Both the position numbers and the translations under genes were made by a program. Below are positions 7,587 to 8,959 of a stretch of 8,959 bases of DNA, piece after piece. The stretch comes from JACRCE01 sp038043305. Its GTDB lineage: Bacteria > Desulfobacterota > GWC2-55-46. Every line of letters begins with the position of its first letter. Within the stretch, counting starts at the first letter, position 1. Below the pieces are notes generated by a model. It worked only from the letters and a program-made list of their open reading frames with translations, was not told the DNA's origin and ran no database searches. Where the stretch lies: the NCBI GenBank assembly GCA_038043305.1, contig JBBTCG010000181.1, positions 1 through 8,959 on the forward strand, read 5' to 3'.

Positions 7587-7614
7587 TTGCATGATAGACT
7601 TGTCGGACTAAATA
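7587..7614 (+). promoter_or_regulatory. Weak candidate promoter for the DUF2155-like lipoprotein gene
   Basis: In the 136-bp gap 7503-7638, TTGCAT (7587-7592) and TAAATA (7609-7614) are spaced by 16 bp in an AT-rich stretch just before the lipoprotein ribosome site. The -35 fits moderately; the -10 fits poorly, although the stretch around it (TAAATATATATG) is AT-rich. The gap, together with an unrelated downstream gene, makes a separate promoter plausible, but this exact site is a guess. Nothing else was recognised in the gap. Confidence 0.22.
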
Positions 7615-7638
7615 TATATGGAGGTAGGCACACACATT

Positions 7639-8268
7639 ATGAGAAACATACGGTACGGCGCAGTTGCCTGCGCGAGCGCTATAGCCTTGACTCTTGCAGG
7701 GTGCGGCAACGACAAAAGCGAGCAGAAGAGCGCCCCTGCCCAGTCTTATCAGAGCGCTGCCCCGGCGGAGACGAATAAGCTGCCGGAAGGACATCCAGCC
7801 ATGCCGCCGGTTATGCCGTCTCAGGCCGGTATGACGGCCAAGGACGCCGCGGGAGTTGCGGCCACGGCAAAGGCCATGCATCCGTCCGAATCAAAGGCGG
7901 ATAGAGAGGTGAAGCTGTCAAAGGAGGTGCTGGATAAGTGGAAAGAGGCAAAGGTCGAGGTAATGGACGCTGCCTCTCAATCCAAGGCCAAGGAGTCCTT
8001 GACGATCAAGGTCGGAAGCATTGTGGCGCTGAAAAAAGCTGGATTCAAGTTGAAGCTCAAGGCGCTCGTGCCTGACTATCTGATAAAGGACAAATATATA
8101 GAGTCGCGTTCGAATGAACCGAAAAACCCGGCCATACTTGTAGAGCTTATCGAGGGAGATAAGACGGTTGCAAGCGGCTGGATATTCAGGAATATGCCGG
8201 ACTTCAACAGCTACAAGGACGCCAGAATCGCCATCGTCCTGACCAGCCCGGGCGTTGATAAGAAATAG
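7639..8268 (+). CDS. DUF2155-like lipoprotein
   Basis: A 209-residue predicted lipoprotein. The signal sequence MRNIRYGAVACASAIALTLAGC ends in a classic LAGC lipobox with Cys22, so the mature protein is lipidated and anchored in the envelope. A low-complexity Ser/Ala/Pro stretch follows, then a Lys-rich helix, and from about residue 120 a compact beta domain: LTIKVGSIVALKKAGFKLKL, NEPKNPAILVELIEG, and VASGWIFRNMPDFNSY. The GWIF...P core resembles DUF2155 (GWMFASSP in other members), a family without known function. Start: ATG 7639 begins a normal signal peptide, while the in-frame ATG 7618 would place seven extra residues before the charged start; a GGAGGT at 7620-7625 lies 13 bp upstream of 7639, a bit long. 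It ends 24 bp before a strong terminator, so it is probably a single-gene unit or the end of a longer one. Confidence 0.8.
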   Translation: MRNIRYGAVACASAIALTLAGCGNDKSEQKSAPAQSYQSAAPAETNKLPEGHPAMPPVMPSQAGMTAKDAAGVAATAKAMHPSESKADREVKLSKEVLDKWKEAKVEVMDAASQSKAKESLTIKVGSIVALKKAGFKLKLKALVPDYLIKDKYIESRSNEPKNPAILVELIEGDKTVASGWIFRNMPDFNSYKDARIAIVLTSPGVDKK

Positions 8269-8292
8269 ACGACGGGTATCATCATCTTACCG

Positions 8293-8330
8293 CGCAAAAG
8301 CCCCTGTCAGCGTTGACAGGGGCTTTTGCG
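8293..8330. terminator. Strong bidirectional intrinsic terminator
   Basis: A perfect 17-bp inverted repeat, left arm 8293-8309 (CGCAAAAGCCCCTGTCA) and right arm 8314-8330, with the four-base loop GCGT. The GC-rich core CCCCTGTCA/TGACAGGGG is flanked by AAAA on the left and TTTT on the right, so the hairpin gives a U-run on either strand. It starts 24 bp after the lipoprotein stop and would end that transcript. It separates the lipoprotein unit from the tRNA promoter downstream. Confidence 0.93.
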
Positions 8331-8384
8331 TCATTCGGACGCCGGAAAGGCCGTGATGCGTAAAAGGTAAGACGGCGGATTTTT

Positions 8385-8413
8385 TTGACATCATTAACGA
8401 AATATGGTTTAGT
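8385..8413 (+). promoter_or_regulatory. Sigma70-type promoter of tRNA-Ser
   Basis: TTGACA (8385-8390) is a perfect -35 box, and TTTAGT (8408-8413) is a 4-of-6 -10 box, with the ideal 17-bp spacing. A run of T precedes the -35. Transcription would begin near 8419-8421, about 22 bp before the mature tRNA 5' end. The gap 8331-8384 upstream shows nothing further. Confidence 0.75.
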
Positions 8414-8434
8414 GTACTGCTTGAATATGGTTTA
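8401..8434 (+). repeat. 11-bp direct repeat around the tRNA transcription start
   Basis: AATATGGTTTA occurs at 8401-8411 and again at 8424-8434, 23 bp apart start to start. The first copy covers most of the -10 box, and the second lies between the expected start and the tRNA. It may be a small duplication that gives an alternative -10 (TTTAAT, 8431-8436), or a binding site in tandem. It is present by direct reading; function is unknown. Confidence 0.7.
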
Positions 8435-8441
8435 ATATGTT

Positions 8442-8531
8442 GGAGAGATGCCCGAGCGGCCGAAGGGGTACGCCTGGAAAGCGTATGTGCAATAAAATGC
8501 ACCGAGGGTTCGAATCCCTCTCTCTCCGCCA
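8442..8531 (+). tRNA. tRNA-Ser (anticodon GGA), CCA encoded
   Basis: A 90-base class II tRNA. Acceptor arm GGAGAGA (8442-8448) pairs with TCTCTCC (8521-8527), discriminator G 8528, encoded CCA 8529-8531. Anticodon stem TACGC (8469-8473)/GCGTA (8481-8485) encloses loop CTGGAAA with anticodon GGA at 8476-8478, reading UCC and UCU. The long variable arm GTGCA...TGCAC (8487-8502) marks serine. The T stem is GAGGG/CCCTC (8504-8508, 8516-8520) with loop TTCGAAT. All stems pair. No terminator follows at once, and the region downstream holds a repeat of the tRNA 3' end. Confidence 0.96.
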
Positions 8532-8534
8532 GTT
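8510..8534 (+). repeat. Direct repeat copy 1: tRNA-Ser 3' end
   Basis: The last 22 bases of tRNA-Ser, from inside the T loop through the acceptor strand and CCA, plus GTT. These 25 bases are identical to 8669-8693. Such tRNA-tail duplications are the usual sign of a tRNA attachment site (attB-like core) used by integrases. Confidence 0.93.
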
Positions 8535-8668
8535 ATATAGGATGAAGCCAAAGGGATTCGAACGCCTTTCGAGCGCCGAGCAAGTGCGAGGAAAAGGCCG
8601 AACGGGAGTGAGGCCGGAAGCGAGAAAGGCTGGGGCGAAACGATGAGCGGGAGCGAAGAGCGTAGCCC
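8535..8668 (+). repeat. Purine-rich 134-bp element between tRNA tail repeats
   Basis: No gene. On the + strand, 8571-8662 is about 77% purine (71 of 92 bases), with repeated GAGCG/GCGAG words and two nearby copies of AGGCCG(A/G)A (8595-8602, 8611-8618). Near the left edge AGGGATTCGA (8552-8561) is the reverse complement of TCGAATCCCT at 8669-8678, and a further ACGC (8562-8565)/GCGT (8660-8663) match extends it, so the element could fold into a long imperfect hairpin ending in the second tail copy. It resembles a miniature repeat element that ends in a tRNA T-arm. Open frames in it are by-products of the base bias. Confidence 0.6.
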
Positions 8669-8693
8669 TCGAATCCCTCTCTCTCCGCCAGTT
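8669..8693 (+). repeat. Direct repeat copy 2: orphan tRNA-Ser 3' end
   Basis: Perfect 25-bp copy of 8510-8534, at an offset of 159 bp, lacking the rest of the tRNA. It includes the acceptor 3' strand, discriminator and CCA. It lies 24 bp upstream of the HicB-like start, so it forms part of that gene's 5' region. It is best read as the far edge of an inserted element or an integration scar. Confidence 0.92.
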
Positions 8694-8717
8694 GAAAAAT
8701 TAAATCGTGAGAAATTT

Positions 8718-8959
8718 ATGATACCCATTGATTATGACGTGATAGTGTTCAAGGAGGAAGAGACCTTTGTTGCATATTGCCCTGAGCTTGATGTTTCAAG
8801 TTGCGGCAAAAGCGTTGAACATGCAAAAGGGATGCTTACTGCGGCTGTCAGGCTCTTCCTTGAAGAGGCGGAAAAGATGGGGACTCTTGAGGATATTTTG
8901 GACGAATCAAAGTATAGAAAAGATGAGTTTGGGCGGTGGGTTGCGCCGAGGCTTGTTGC
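8718..8959 (+). CDS. hicB: HicB-family antitoxin, 3' end cut by the window
   Basis: 80 codons with no stop before the window end, beginning MIPIDYDVIVFKEEETFVAY. It matches the HicB fold: a short strand, a charged turn, FVAYCPELDVSSCGKS (the CPEL-to-serine segment typical of HicB), then VEHAKGMLTAAVRLFLEEAEKMG as the helix, with a further charged tail. HicB antitoxins bind the HicA mRNA interferase and repress their own operon. The hicA gene is expected next, outside the window. ATG 8718 is supported only by a weak GTGAG about 6 bp upstream. The gene lies directly after the tRNA-tail repeat, in a more AT-rich stretch than its neighbours, which fits acquired DNA. Some stand-alone HicB-like proteins have no partner, so a complete pair is not shown here. 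Confidence 0.82.
   Translation, partial: MIPIDYDVIVFKEEETFVAYCPELDVSSCGKSVEHAKGMLTAAVRLFLEEAEKMGTLEDILDESKYRKDEFGRWVAPRLV

Noticed and set aside
7541..7594. 17-codon frame MSEAIWKKLRLQKQGVA in the gap before the lipoprotein gene, a possible leader peptide
   Set aside because: No convincing ribosome site, no regulatory codon run and no attenuator hairpin after it.
8437..8646. Open frame on the plus strand starting before the tRNA
   Set aside because: It runs straight through a perfectly folded tRNA gene and the purine-rich element; not a protein.
8532..8668. CRISPR-like spacing between two identical repeats
   Set aside because: Only two copies, and the repeat is the tRNA 3' end; no array and no cas gene.
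8432..8728. Open frame on the minus strand across tRNA-Ser and the repeat, with GGERGIR twice
   Set aside because: GGERGIR is the reverse translation of the duplicated tRNA tail; such frames across tRNA ends are a familiar source of false proteins. No ribosome site or real domain.

Overview
The window comes from a Gram-negative bacterium with a moderately GC-rich chromosome. The evidence is two predicted lipoproteins, a RodZ-like protein of the rod-shape machinery, and a cleavable signal peptide. The gene content (a PtsP-like GAF protein, a DUF2155-type lipoprotein and a PilW-like TPR lipoprotein near a RodZ-like gene) fits Deltaproteobacteria/Desulfobacterota or Nitrospirota, but this placement is from family knowledge, not from a search. 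All recognisable genes lie on the + strand.

Layout. (1) 48-1163 encodes a Fic-domain protein with its own inhibitory motif and a C-terminal winged-helix-like region. (2) A 130-bp gap with a possible promoter leads into a run of seven genes at 1294-7502: methylthioadenosine phosphorylase (mtnP), a small secreted YHYH-like His/Cys-rich protein, a PfkB-family kinase, a six-TPR lipoprotein, a RodZ-like protein (helix-turn-helix, one membrane span, DUF4115), a zinc-ribbon plus GAF protein, and a membrane-anchored TPR protein with a gluzincin (HExxH...E) metalloprotease domain. Gaps are 4-61 bp, so the genes are probably co-transcribed, mixing nucleoside salvage with cell-envelope functions. (3) 7639-8268 encodes a DUF2155-like lipoprotein, followed by a strong 17-bp-stem terminator at 8293-8330. 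(4) A well-formed sigma70-type promoter (TTGACA, 17 bp, TTTAGT) drives tRNA-Ser(GGA) at 8442-8531. (5) Just after the tRNA, its last 22 bases plus three flanking bases recur as a perfect 25-bp direct repeat. The two copies enclose a 134-bp purine-rich element with an imperfect inverted structure. (6) The start of a HicB-type antitoxin gene (8718 to the window end) follows at once.

The most unusual structure is the tRNA-tail duplication and its enclosed element next to a toxin-antitoxin gene. It looks like a miniature element or an integration scar that uses the tRNA 3' end. No complete new defence or mobile system is visible; the housekeeping part of the window looks ordinary, apart from the mixed operon and a few uncommon domain combinations.
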